From Candidatus Krumholzibacteriia bacterium (lineage in GTDB: Bacteria > Krumholzibacteriota > Krumholzibacteriia > LZORAL124-64-63), in NCBI GenBank assembly GCA_028718575.1, contig JAQULN010000023.1, positions 1-14,003 of the forward strand: DNA of 14,003 nt, written 5' to 3'. The translations under genes and the position numbers were made by a program. Shown in pieces: positions 6,965-13,752 of the stretch (within the stretch, counting starts at the first letter, position 1; each line of letters begins with the position of its first letter). The notes beneath the pieces were generated by a model. The model was not told where the DNA came from. It saw only the letters and a program-made list of their open reading frames with translations, and ran no database searches.

Positions 6965-8530
6965 TTATTCGTAATCGCTCCTGCCGGCGCTGACGCTCGC
7001 GGCATAGGCTGCGCTGTCGGCGGCGGCCGCTTCGACGTCGTCGGCGACCGCAGCGGCGGCTGGATCCAACGGCACCAGGCGCATGTACATACGGTAACGA
7101 TTCAAGATTTCCTCGACATACCGGACCGTCTCGTTCCCGCGGTAGTAGCCGTGGCGGGTCTGGTCGTACCAGCGTCGTTGGGCCAGCCAAGGGAGCGTTT
7201 CAGCCAGCGCGCCTTCCCAGCGGTTCGGATCCCAGTCCACGTCCATCGCCAGCCGCCGGGCGTCGTTCAGGTGGCCGATGCCGGCATGGTAGGCCGCCAG
7301 CGTGAAACGCACGCGTTCGAGACTGTCCAGGTAGGCGAATCCGTTCCAGGTGCGCGCCATCAAGCGCAGGCCGGCGCGCAGATTGGCTTCCGGCACGAAG
7401 AGGCTGTCCGCCTGCGCGCCGGCGAACCGCGGGATCACCTGCATCAGTCCCTGGGCGCCGGCTTTGCTGACGGCGAGCGGATAGAAGCGCGATTCCTGAT
7501 AGATCAGAGCGGCGACGAGCCGCCAGTCCAGGTCATGCGCGGCGGTCTGCTGGCGGATCAACTCATCGAACCGCGAGATGCGGCCGCTCTTGTCCGGCCG
7601 ATCGACATCCTGTTGGAACGAGCGGATGGTCCGCGGGTTGCGGAAATAACGATCGTAGATGATGCCGTAGGTCTGGCTGCGCTGTTCGCCGCCGCCCGGC
7701 AGCAATTGGAGGTTGTCGCGCAGATATGCGTTCAATTCGGCACGCAATTCCGGGCTGTTGCGCCGCACCAGCCAGACCACCGGTCGGCGCTCGCCCAGCA
7801 CCGGGCCCAGCCGGATGTCTCCTTCCAGGTAGGCGCGCACCGCTTCGATGAGCACGTCATCGGCGACAGTGGCGGCCAGTTCTCCGCGCGACACCCTGGC
7901 GATCAGCTCCTCGGCCTCGACCAGGGGCAGGCTCGGTTGGATGGCGATGTCGATCTTGTGGCGATCGCGCCAGCGGATCAGCTCGCCAAAGAAGGGATCG
8001 TGCGATGGCACCGTAATCGTCAAACCCGCCAAAGCCTCGAGCGTCGTCGGCCGCGGATCCTGGGGAGCCAGCACCACGACCTTGTGGACGAAGTTGACCG
8101 GCCTGGTCGCGTCCACATACTGCTCCAACTCGCCGGTCGCGGTCAGACCGGCGCAAATCACATCGCCGGCGCCGCTGTTGAGCAGACTGATCACGTCTTC
8201 GCCCGGCTCGGGAATGACCACTTCGAGGGCCAGGCCCAGGCCTCTGGCGAAGCGCTGGCACAGTTCGTAGTCGAAGCCGGCCTCGCCGCCGCGGTGGACG
8301 AAGTAGCTGGTCGCGTTGTACCGGGTCAGCATGCGCAAGGTGCCGCTGCGTCTGATCTCAGGCAGGTCATGGCTGACCATCGGGTAGGCAACGGCGGGGA
8401 TCTGCCGGTCCGGACCGCCATAGCGGCCGAAATCCTCGATGCGCTCGCAAGCCGCCAGTACGAGCAACGCCAGCCACAAGGTGGCCGCGTGGCGGATCAG
8501 CGCGATCGGCTGCAGGCGGTTATTTTTCAT
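6965..8530 (-). CDS. mltF: MltF-like lytic murein transglycosylase, lipoprotein
   Basis: 521 residues from the ATG at 8530, close to E. coli MltF (518). In-frame ATGs at 8548 and 8572 would place a polar segment before the signal peptide, so 8530 is preferred. The signal ends in LAAC (Cys28), a good lipobox. Residues about 50-290 form a family-3 solute-binding domain (LRMLTRYNATSYF, GFDYELCQRFA, SGAGDVICAGLT), which in MltF senses muropeptides. The SLT domain follows from about 325: YQESRFYPLAVSKAGAQGLM places catalytic Glu at 346, and AYHAGIGHLNDAR and PWLAQRRWY are MltF-specific landmarks. The product cleaves the MurNAc-GlcNAc bond, giving 1,6-anhydro ends. The usual AYN motif reads AYH. 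An Ala/Asp-rich tail of about 35 residues follows the SLT domain. It is the first gene of a probable three-gene operon. Confidence 0.92.
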   Translation of the reverse strand: MKNNRLQPIALIRHAATLWLALLVLAACERIEDFGRYGGPDRQIPAVAYPMVSHDLPEIRRSGTLRMLTRYNATSYFVHRGGEAGFDYELCQRFARGLGLALEVVIPEPGEDVISLLNSGAGDVICAGLTATGELEQYVDATRPVNFVHKVVVLAPQDPRPTTLEALAGLTITVPSHDPFFGELIRWRDRHKIDIAIQPSLPLVEAEELIARVSRGELAATVADDVLIEAVRAYLEGDIRLGPVLGERRPVVWLVRRNSPELRAELNAYLRDNLQLLPGGGEQRSQTYGIIYDRYFRNPRTIRSFQQDVDRPDKSGRISRFDELIRQQTAAHDLDWRLVAALIYQESRFYPLAVSKAGAQGLMQVIPRFAGAQADSLFVPEANLRAGLRLMARTWNGFAYLDSLERVRFTLAAYHAGIGHLNDARRLAMDVDWDPNRWEGALAETLPWLAQRRWYDQTRHGYYRGNETVRYVEEILNRYRMYMRLVPLDPAAAAVADDVEAAAADSAAYAASVSAGRSDYE

Positions 8531-8540
8531 GGGATGAAAA
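8524..8540. promoter_or_regulatory. Operator-like dyad over the mltF start and the metalloprotease -35
   Basis: A perfect inverted repeat, TTTTCAT (8524-8530) and ATGAAAA (8534-8540), is separated by GGG. The left arm contains the start codon of the minus-strand mltF gene, and the right arm covers the presumed -35 region (ATGAAA, 8534-8539) of the plus-strand metalloprotease. A dimeric regulator bound here could affect both genes. With 7-bp arms, chance or an initiation-region hairpin cannot be excluded. Confidence 0.35.
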
Positions 8541-8562
8541 TTTCTCATGTTTTTGATATAAT
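8534..8562 (+). promoter_or_regulatory. Extended -10 promoter of the secreted metalloprotease gene
   Basis: TGATATAAT at 8554-8562 is a perfect extended -10 element (TGn then TATAAT). At the optimal 17-nt spacing upstream lies ATGAAA (8534-8539), 4 of 6 matches to the -35 consensus, which is adequate for an extended -10 promoter. Initiation near 8569 would give a leader of about 105 nt before the ATG at 8673. Confidence 0.6.
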
Positions 8563-8584
8563 GTCCAGGCATGCTCGTTGTGAA
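8555..8584 (-). promoter_or_regulatory. Possible promoter of the mltF operon, overlapping the divergent promoter
   Basis: Read on the minus strand, TTCACA (8584-8579, 5 of 6 matches to -35) is followed after 18 nt by TATATC (8560-8555, 4 of 6 to -10). Its -10 shares bases with the plus-strand TATAAT, so polymerase could occupy only one promoter at a time. Initiation near 8548 would leave a very short leader before the mltF ATG at 8530. Confidence 0.4.
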
Positions 8585-8587
8585 CCG

Positions 8588-8634
8588 AGGGCCGGTGACA
8601 ATTGGTCCGTGGTGTTGTGGTGCCCGTCGGCCCT
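8588..8634 (+). other. Long-range hairpin in the metalloprotease leader
   Basis: AGGGCCG (8588-8594) pairs with CGGCCCT (8628-8634); two G-U pairs and one G-C extend the stem to 10 bp (8588-8597 with 8625-8634), leaving a GT-rich 27-nt loop. It lies between the extended -10 promoter and the strong AAGGAG ribosome-binding site (8662-8667), which stays unpaired. A stabilising or regulatory role is inferred from position. Confidence 0.35.
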
Positions 8635-8672
8635 GAACGAACCTTTAACCGGCTAATTTTCAAGGAGTTACC

Positions 8673-10442
8673 ATGAAAGCCAGGTTCTTGCTTGGAGCCC
8701 TGGTTGCGATGCTGCTCACGATCGGAGTGGCGTCGGCCAAGGTTGACAGTGCGGAGGAATTTCTCGCGATCGTGCAGCAGAGGGTCGACAGCGGCGAGTT
8801 GACCGCCGAAGAAGCCTTGTTGTTGAAATTCCACTACGCGTTCGACCGGGAGCAGTTGCCCGAAGACTTGCAGCCGACCTGGCTGGCTCCCATGAAGTGC
8901 GGCACTCCGCTGATCATCGAGTTGGAAGCCCTGCGGGGGAATCTGCGCGGCGACATCCTCGCGACCATCGAGGGATATTTGGCGCCGCCGGAAGGCAGCC
9001 GCGCCGTGTACATGAGCCCCCTGAACAATTTCCGCATCACCTATGAGACCAGCGGCCAGCACGCCGTGCCCGCCGGCGATGCCAACAGCAACGGCGTGCC
9101 CGACTGGGTCGAGCTGATGGGCGAGTACTTCGAGTACGTCTTCGATTTCGAATGCAACCAACTCGGTTTCCAATCGCCGCCGATCGGCGCCCTGTACCCG
9201 TACATGAGCGTGTCGCTCGAGAGCCTTTCCGGTATCTACGGCTATACGCAGGTCGTCTCCTCGGTCAACGGCATGACCCGCATCGTGCTGCACAACAACT
9301 ACGTCGGATTTCCACCCAACGACGATCCTGACGGCGACCAGCTCGGCGCCGCCAAGGTCACCATCGCGCACGAGTTCAAGCATTCTACCCAATACGCCGG
9401 CAGCCGCTGGTCCGAGGGCGACTGGGTCGAGGGCGACGCCGTGTGGATGGAAGAGATCGCCTACCCGGCGGCGAATGACTACCTGAACTACCTCTCGTCA
9501 GGTAGTCCGATTTCGTCACCCGCCACGACGTTGAATGGCAACTACGAAGACTGCGTGTGGCAGCACTATCTGAGCGATACGCACGGCATCCCGATCATCG
9601 TGGATTTCTGGATTTGGCGAAAGACCCATCAGGGTCAAGGCGTGATCGATTCTTACGATCAGATGATCATCAATTACGGAGCGAGTTTGCAGAGCGCCTG
9701 GAACGAGTTCACCGCCTGGAACTTCGCGAGCGGCGTCCGTTGGCTCGAAGATCAATCTTACGCTGAAGGCTTCCGTTATCCCACCGGCAGCGCCCAGCGC
9801 ACGATGACCTCCTATCCGAGCAGTTACAACAGCTCGGTCGCGCGGCTCGCCGCCAACTTCATCCGCTGCCTGAATGTCAACAGCCCCGGCTATGCGGCCA
9901 AGGTCACCTTCAGCGCGACCGCGGGCGAGCGGATCACGCTGGCCGCGGTCGTTAACCACTCGTATGTCGAATACACCGGCGCGTACTATCTCATTCCGCT
10001 CGACAGCAATAACCAGGTCGAATTCATCGTGCCGTACGATCTCGACGGTGTGTACTCGGTCGGGTTCGTCGTCGGCAACGCCAACAAGATCGGCGTCAAC
10101 CAGAGCTATTCCATCTCGGTGGAGTTGGTGCCGTTCGAAGTCGACGTCGCCGACGGTTTGACACCGCAGTTGACAATCGCGGGCAACTATCCCAATCCCT
10201 TCAACCCGAGCACCAACATCAAGTTCGCCTTGGGCACTCCGGGTCGCGCTCAGCTGGAGATCTACGACGTCTCCGGCCGCAAGGTGAGGACCCTGCTCAA
10301 CGCGACACTGGGTGTCGGCGAACATACCGTCCAGTGGAACGGGCTCGGTGACGACGGTCACGGCATGCCCTCGGGAACCTATTTCGCGCGCTTGAGCAGC
10401 GGCGACCAGATTTCCAGCCACAAGCTGCTGCTGGCCAGGTAG
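8673..10442 (+). CDS. Secreted zinc-metalloprotease-like protein with C-terminal FlgD/T9SS-like module
   Basis: A 589-residue exported protein; the ATG at 8673 follows AAGGAG (8662-8667) by 5 nt. A signal peptide (1-22) ends in ASA before Lys23. GDANSNGVPDWVE (135-147) resembles a thrombospondin-type-3 calcium-binding loop and precedes the catalytic region. HEFKH (233-237) matches HExxH, and WVEGDAVWMEE (251-261) supplies Glu253 as a likely third zinc ligand. This arrangement recalls the MXAN_6640-type putative metalloproteases (AHEF.H then EG.A.WME). The middle part (about 400-490) is a beta-rich, pre-peptidase-like domain. The C-terminus, PNPFNPST (507-514), LEIYDVSGRKVRTL (528-541), GEHTVQWNG and MPSGTYFARL (565-574), is the FlgD-Ig/type A sorting-like module of secreted FCB-group proteins. 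Proteolysis is inferred from the motif, and the substrate is unknown. A 12-bp hairpin follows the stop. Confidence 0.85.
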   Translation: MKARFLLGALVAMLLTIGVASAKVDSAEEFLAIVQQRVDSGELTAEEALLLKFHYAFDREQLPEDLQPTWLAPMKCGTPLIIELEALRGNLRGDILATIEGYLAPPEGSRAVYMSPLNNFRITYETSGQHAVPAGDANSNGVPDWVELMGEYFEYVFDFECNQLGFQSPPIGALYPYMSVSLESLSGIYGYTQVVSSVNGMTRIVLHNNYVGFPPNDDPDGDQLGAAKVTIAHEFKHSTQYAGSRWSEGDWVEGDAVWMEEIAYPAANDYLNYLSSGSPISSPATTLNGNYEDCVWQHYLSDTHGIPIIVDFWIWRKTHQGQGVIDSYDQMIINYGASLQSAWNEFTAWNFASGVRWLEDQSYAEGFRYPTGSAQRTMTSYPSSYNSSVARLAANFIRCLNVNSPGYAAKVTFSATAGERITLAAVVNHSYVEYTGAYYLIPLDSNNQVEFIVPYDLDGVYSVGFVVGNANKIGVNQSYSISVELVPFEVDVADGLTPQLTIAGNYPNPFNPSTNIKFALGTPGRAQLEIYDVSGRKVRTLLNATLGVGEHTVQWNGLGDDGHGMPSGTYFARLSSGDQISSHKLLLAR

Positions 10443-10463
10443 ACAGCGGCAGCCATGCAATCC

Positions 10464-10503
10464 CGCCCGGTTGCCGAGCCGCCAAGGCTGTGGCAACCGG
10501 GCG
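10464..10503 (+). terminator. 12-bp hairpin after the metalloprotease gene
   Basis: CGCCCGGTTGCC (10464-10475) pairs perfectly with GGCAACCGGGCG (10492-10503). The 16-nt loop contains a second small stem, AGCC (10477-10480) with GGCT (10486-10489). It starts 21 nt after the stop codon. No T-run follows (TCTGCTACCC), so it may be a U-independent terminator or a 3'-end stabiliser rather than a classical intrinsic terminator. Confidence 0.55.
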
Positions 10504-10585
10504 TCTGCTACCCGCACCGCACAACTCCGGCGTCCGGGCCGGGCGACGGCCGCGCGAGCTGTCGCCGACCTGTCGCGGAGGTGCC

Positions 10586-10906
10586 ATGGATGACGTGAGG
10601 ATTCACATCGGAACGCTGGTGGCCGATCTCCAGCTGCCTCATGCGCAACAGCTCAAGGAACGGCGGCAAGCACTGCGGTCGCTGATCCAGCGGCTTCACA
10701 ATCGCCGCCTTGCGGTCGCGCAGGTCGGACCGCCGGACTTGCATCAGAGGGCATTCCTGCTGGTCGGCGCCGTCGCCGGATCGCAGGGCGTTCTGGACGA
10801 GCTGTTGGCCGCCGCCGAGCGCGTCATCGTCGAGAGCGAGTTTACCATTGCCGACTTGCGTCGCGACGTCCGCCAAGATTCCTTCTCCAGTCTGCAAGGG
10901 ATGTGA
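10586..10906 (+). CDS. DUF503 (YlxP-like) family protein
   Basis: A small cytoplasmic protein of 106 residues. The ATG at 10586 follows GGAGG (10577-10581) by 4 nt; the open frame extends further upstream to 10490, but that part reads as Arg-rich noise and overlaps the preceding hairpin. The family pattern is clear: IGTLVADLQLPHAQQLKERR (8-27), then RSLIQRLHNRRLAVAQVG (31-48), a conserved D-hxQRA block (DLHQRAFLLVGAVAG) and a final amphipathic helix with LDELLAAAERVI. DUF503 proteins have a ferredoxin-like fold; in many bacteria the gene (ylxP) sits between infB and rbfA, and a role linked to ribosome maturation or RNA has been suggested but not settled. Here it overlaps an RNA pseudouridine synthase gene by 4 nt, which supports a translation-related setting. 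Confidence 0.85.
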   Translation: MDDVRIHIGTLVADLQLPHAQQLKERRQALRSLIQRLHNRRLAVAQVGPPDLHQRAFLLVGAVAGSQGVLDELLAAAERVIVESEFTIADLRRDVRQDSFSSLQGM

Positions 10907-11718
10907 GCCGAGGAAAGGACGCTGCGTTGCCTTACCAGCCGCTGCAAAGTCCGTCGCCGCAGAGTTCCGCCTATCGTCGCCCGGACGGCACGTGGCGGCC
11001 GCCCCGCCAGGAGGGCTTGGCGCGCGTGCTCGCCAAGGCAGGGTACGGCGCCCGGCCGCGCACAAGCGCGATCATCTGCGCCGGTCGGATCACGCTCGCC
11101 GGTCAGGTCGTGCGGGACCCTGGTTGCGCCGTTGGTCCTGACAGCGTGATCCATCTGGACGGCGAACCGCTGCGCGAAGCGCCGCGGCACTTCCTGGCCC
11201 TGAACAAACCGACCGGCTTCGACTGCCGGACGCTGCGCGAAAGCGAACGCTGCATCGGCGGGTTGCTGCCTCCCGACCTGGTGGGTCTCGAGCCGGCGGG
11301 TCGACTCGACAGCCGAGCCCGCGGACTACTGGTCCTCTCGAACGACCTCTGGTGGAACTCGCAAGTCTCGGAAAACCCGGATCTGCCGAAGTGTTACGAC
11401 GTCCTGGTTGCCGGATCGCTAACGGCCATGGATCTGGAGGAGATCGGCGAGTGTCTGCATCGTCTGTCCCGCCGCCAGAACAGAATAGCCTCGTTTGAAG
11501 TCGTCGCGATGCTCGAACAGCGCAGCCTGGTGAGGCTCGAAGTGCGCGGCGGCCATTCCCGCGACATCCGCGGCGTCTTCGTGGCCGCGCGGCACCCGGT
11601 GCTGCGCCTTGTCCGCACCTCGCTTGGGCCAGTGGATCTGCAGGATCTCGCTAACGGCCAGCACCGGCGCTTGACCATGACGGAGATCCGGTCGCTCATC
11701 AGGCTCAACCTAGCGTGA
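10903..11718 (+). CDS. RsuA/RluB-family pseudouridine synthase
   Basis: Converts a specific uridine in rRNA (less often tRNA) to pseudouridine in the cytoplasm. An S4 RNA-binding domain (about 37-85: EGLARVLAKAGYGARPRT, then CAGRITLAG) is followed by the catalytic domain: LNKPTGFD (100-107), EPAGRLDSRARGLLVLSND (130-148) with catalytic Asp136, KCYDVLV (163-169) in the place of the KxYxV motif, and a C-terminal GGHSRDIRGVF (216-226). The last motif is degenerate compared with GKNRQIRRM, and the Thr usual in GRLDxxT is Ala139. The target nucleoside cannot be predicted. The start is ambiguous: GTG at 10903 gives 271 residues and a GTGA overlap with the DUF503 gene; TTG at 10927, 7 nt after AGGAAAGGA, gives 263. 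An 11-bp hairpin follows the stop. Confidence 0.85.
   Translation: MSRGKDAALPYQPLQSPSPQSSAYRRPDGTWRPPRQEGLARVLAKAGYGARPRTSAIICAGRITLAGQVVRDPGCAVGPDSVIHLDGEPLREAPRHFLALNKPTGFDCRTLRESERCIGGLLPPDLVGLEPAGRLDSRARGLLVLSNDLWWNSQVSENPDLPKCYDVLVAGSLTAMDLEEIGECLHRLSRRQNRIASFEVVAMLEQRSLVRLEVRGGHSRDIRGVFVAARHPVLRLVRTSLGPVDLQDLANGQHRRLTMTEIRSLIRLNLA
10911..10919 (+). promoter_or_regulatory. Strong ribosome-binding site supporting an internal TTG start
   Basis: AGGAAAGGA lies inside the first codons of the longer reading of the pseudouridine synthase gene, 7 nt before an in-frame TTG at 10927. The GTG at 10903 has only AAGGG at very short spacing. The site therefore favours TTG, or two alternative starts, while the GTGA overlap favours coupling to DUF503. 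Confidence 0.5.
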
Positions 11719-11723
11719 CGGCG

Positions 11724-11750
11724 ACGCCGCCCGCTGTCCGCGGGCGGCGT
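11724..11750 (+). terminator. 11-bp hairpin after the pseudouridine synthase gene
   Basis: ACGCCGCCCGC (11724-11734) pairs perfectly with GCGGGCGGCGT (11740-11750) around a 5-nt loop (TGTCC), 5 nt after the stop at 11716-11718. The following TTCATGGTGTGTGTCTTT is only moderately T-rich. It lies between convergent genes and could also stop read-through from the chemotaxis receptor gene ending at 11809. Confidence 0.7.
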
Positions 11751-11808
11751 TCATGGTGTGTGTCTTTACTATTGCCGGTCAAACTGGTCCGGCCGCCGGC
11801 TGGGCGTG

Positions 11809-13626
11809 TCAGACGTACTGCCGCACGACCGCCTTCGTCGCCGCGCCTCGGTCGGCGATGGCGTGCAACTGGTAGTCCTGGGCGTCGAGCCGCGCCGCGG
11901 CGGCTTGGCGGTCACCCGACACCAGCCCATGCAACCGGGCGACGACCGACCGCAACTGGCTGGCCTGAGCGCTGAGCTCTTCGGCTGCCGACGCTGATTC
12001 TTCGGCATTGGCTGCCGCGCCCTGGGTCGTCTGATCGAGCTGACCGACCGCCTTGGTGATCTGGTCGATGCCGAGCGCTTGTTCTCGGGCGGCGCCGGCG
12101 ATGCTGTCGACCTGGCTGGCGACCTGCGCCGAGTTGTCAGCCGTCGCTTGGAACGCCGAGCGCGTCTTTTCGGTGACCTGCACGCCGCGTTCGGCGTGCG
12201 CGACGGACTCCTCGATCAACCCGCTGGTTTCCTTGGCGGCGTCGGCCGCCCGCTGGGCCAGGTTGCGCACCTCTTCGGCCACGACGGCGAAGCCCTTGCC
12301 GGCCTCGCCGGCGCGAGCCGCTTCGACGGCGGCATTGAGTGCCAGCAGGTTGGTCTGGAATGCGATCTCGTCGATGGTGCCGACGATTCTCGCCGTCTGG
12401 TCGGCGCTGGTCTTGATCGTGGAGATGGCGCTGACCATTTCCTCCATCGAAGCCAGCCCTTGCTTGACGACCTCCTGCGCCTGCTGCATCAGCTCCTGGC
12501 AGCGATCGGCGGCGGTGGTCGTGTTGCGCACGTTCGCGGACATCTCCTCGAGGCTGGCGGAAGTTTCTTCGACCGCCGCCGCCTGTTCACTGGATTGTTC
12601 GGCGAGAGCCACGCTGGCGTTGGAGATCTGCGCCGCCGCGGAGGAAGTCTGCTCGCTGCCGGCGTTCAAGTCGGCGATCATGGCGTTGACGGGTCCGGTC
12701 ACGCTGCGCGCCACCAGGAATACCACTGCGGCAACCGCCAGCATCGAAATCAGCGTGATCACGATGCCATAATTCCGCAGCTCCCGAGACGCGGCATAGA
12801 TCTGCGATTCGTCCAGGGCGACAGCGTAGAGCCAACCGTGCACGGTGTCGGTCGAAAACGCGGATTGCCGAGGGATCCCGTTGAAGACATAATTGAGATG
12901 ACCGTTCTTCTGCGCCATGATCTGCTTGCCGAAGTCCCACTGCGTGATCTTCTGATCCAGGATCAGTTCCTTGCGGGGATGGGCCAGGAACGTGCCGTCG
13001 TGGTCGCAGATGTAGACGTAGCCCGTGGCGCCGACCTTGATCGGATCGACGATGCCGGCGGTGAAGCGGCCCAGGTCGACGATGCCGATGACCGCCGCGC
13101 CGGTATTGCGATGGTTTTCATCGAGCACGGGATAGCAGATCACGAAACTTGGCTGCCCGGTGACGCGGCTCCGGAGGGCGGTCGAGTACGCCACCTGTCC
13201 GGTTCGACGGCAATCCCGGAAATATTCGCGGTCGCTGATGTCGAGCACGCCAACCGACCCGTCGGTGCTCGATGCGACGGCTACTCCGTCGGGGCCGATC
13301 AAATGCAGGCCCTCGTAGTCGACCGTCCGGCGCGCCATATTCCGCAGGAGCGTTTCGGCTGCTGCGATCGTGGCCGGATCCGGAGCGGTGGCCGCGGCGC
13401 GCAGGGCCGGCATCTCGCTCCAGCGTGCGACGTCCAGGTCGCGGTGCTGCAGCCACGTCGTCACCTGGTCCATGACGACGCGGTTCAATTGATGCATTTC
13501 GGCCTGCACGCTCTGCTCGAGCGCCTGGCCGGCCTTATACGTGCTGAACCCGAGGTATACCGAGAACGCCACCAGCACGGCGCCGATCGTCGGCACCAGG
13601 AATCGGTTCTGTAGATTGAGCTTCAT
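11809..13626 (-). CDS. Methyl-accepting chemotaxis protein with dCache-type sensor
   Basis: A 605-residue transmembrane chemoreceptor that signals through CheW/CheA to control motility. TM1 (about 9-28) is followed by a periplasmic double-Cache-like domain (about 40-280) with DREYFRDCRRTGQVAYST (132-149), RVTGQPSFVICYPV (154-167) and a membrane-distal to proximal junction at GATGYVYICDHDGTFLAHP (199-217). TM2 is at about 286-306. Only about 20 residues (SVTGPVNAMIADLNAGS) separate it from the coiled-coil, so a full HAMP domain is absent or reduced. The signalling tip EIAFQTNLLALNAAVEAARA (420-439), then GEAGKGFAVVAEEVRNLA, is canonical. Glu/Gln-rich methylation segments occur near 344-362 and 540-552. 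There is no CheR-docking pentapeptide at the C-terminus (VVRQYV). ATG at 13626 follows GGGAG. A sigma-28-like promoter lies about 100 nt upstream. The ligand is unknown. Confidence 0.95.
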   Translation of the reverse strand: MKLNLQNRFLVPTIGAVLVAFSVYLGFSTYKAGQALEQSVQAEMHQLNRVVMDQVTTWLQHRDLDVARWSEMPALRAAATAPDPATIAAAETLLRNMARRTVDYEGLHLIGPDGVAVASSTDGSVGVLDISDREYFRDCRRTGQVAYSTALRSRVTGQPSFVICYPVLDENHRNTGAAVIGIVDLGRFTAGIVDPIKVGATGYVYICDHDGTFLAHPRKELILDQKITQWDFGKQIMAQKNGHLNYVFNGIPRQSAFSTDTVHGWLYAVALDESQIYAASRELRNYGIVITLISMLAVAAVVFLVARSVTGPVNAMIADLNAGSEQTSSAAAQISNASVALAEQSSEQAAAVEETSASLEEMSANVRNTTTAADRCQELMQQAQEVVKQGLASMEEMVSAISTIKTSADQTARIVGTIDEIAFQTNLLALNAAVEAARAGEAGKGFAVVAEEVRNLAQRAADAAKETSGLIEESVAHAERGVQVTEKTRSAFQATADNSAQVASQVDSIAGAAREQALGIDQITKAVGQLDQTTQGAAANAEESASAAEELSAQASQLRSVVARLHGLVSGDRQAAAARLDAQDYQLHAIADRGAATKAVVRQYV

Positions 13627-13725
13627 GATCGGCTCCCAATACGTCGAAGACCTTGCCGTGCTTGGACTGAGTCGTTCTAACGCCAGAGAACAACCCGGTT
13701 GCCAAGACTGAGTTTCTGCGACTGA

Positions 13726-13752
13726 ATATCGCCGATGTAAGGGTGGACTTTA
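13726..13752 (-). promoter_or_regulatory. Sigma-28 (FliA)-type promoter of the chemoreceptor gene
   Basis: Read on the minus strand, TAAAGTCC (13752-13745) is followed after exactly 11 nt by GGCGATAT (13733-13726). The flagellar sigma-28 consensus is TAAAGTTT, 11 nt, GCCGATAA, so each half matches 6 of 8 positions at the ideal spacing, and the preceding C matches the extended CTAAA form. The receptor ATG is 100 nt downstream, a typical class III chemotaxis-gene arrangement. Confidence 0.75.

Noticed and set aside
6934..6966. AACCGC/GCGGTT inverted repeat between mltF and the permease gene, considered as an internal terminator
   Set aside because: Short stem with no U-tract on the minus strand and located inside a probable operon.
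7151..8656. 501-codon plus-strand frame opposite mltF
   Set aside because: It is the complement of a gene with catalytic motifs intact; the translation has no recognisable domain.
12079..13614. 511-codon plus-strand frame opposite the chemoreceptor
   Set aside because: Antisense shadow of a strongly conserved gene; the translation is His/Arg/Asp-rich and pattern-free.
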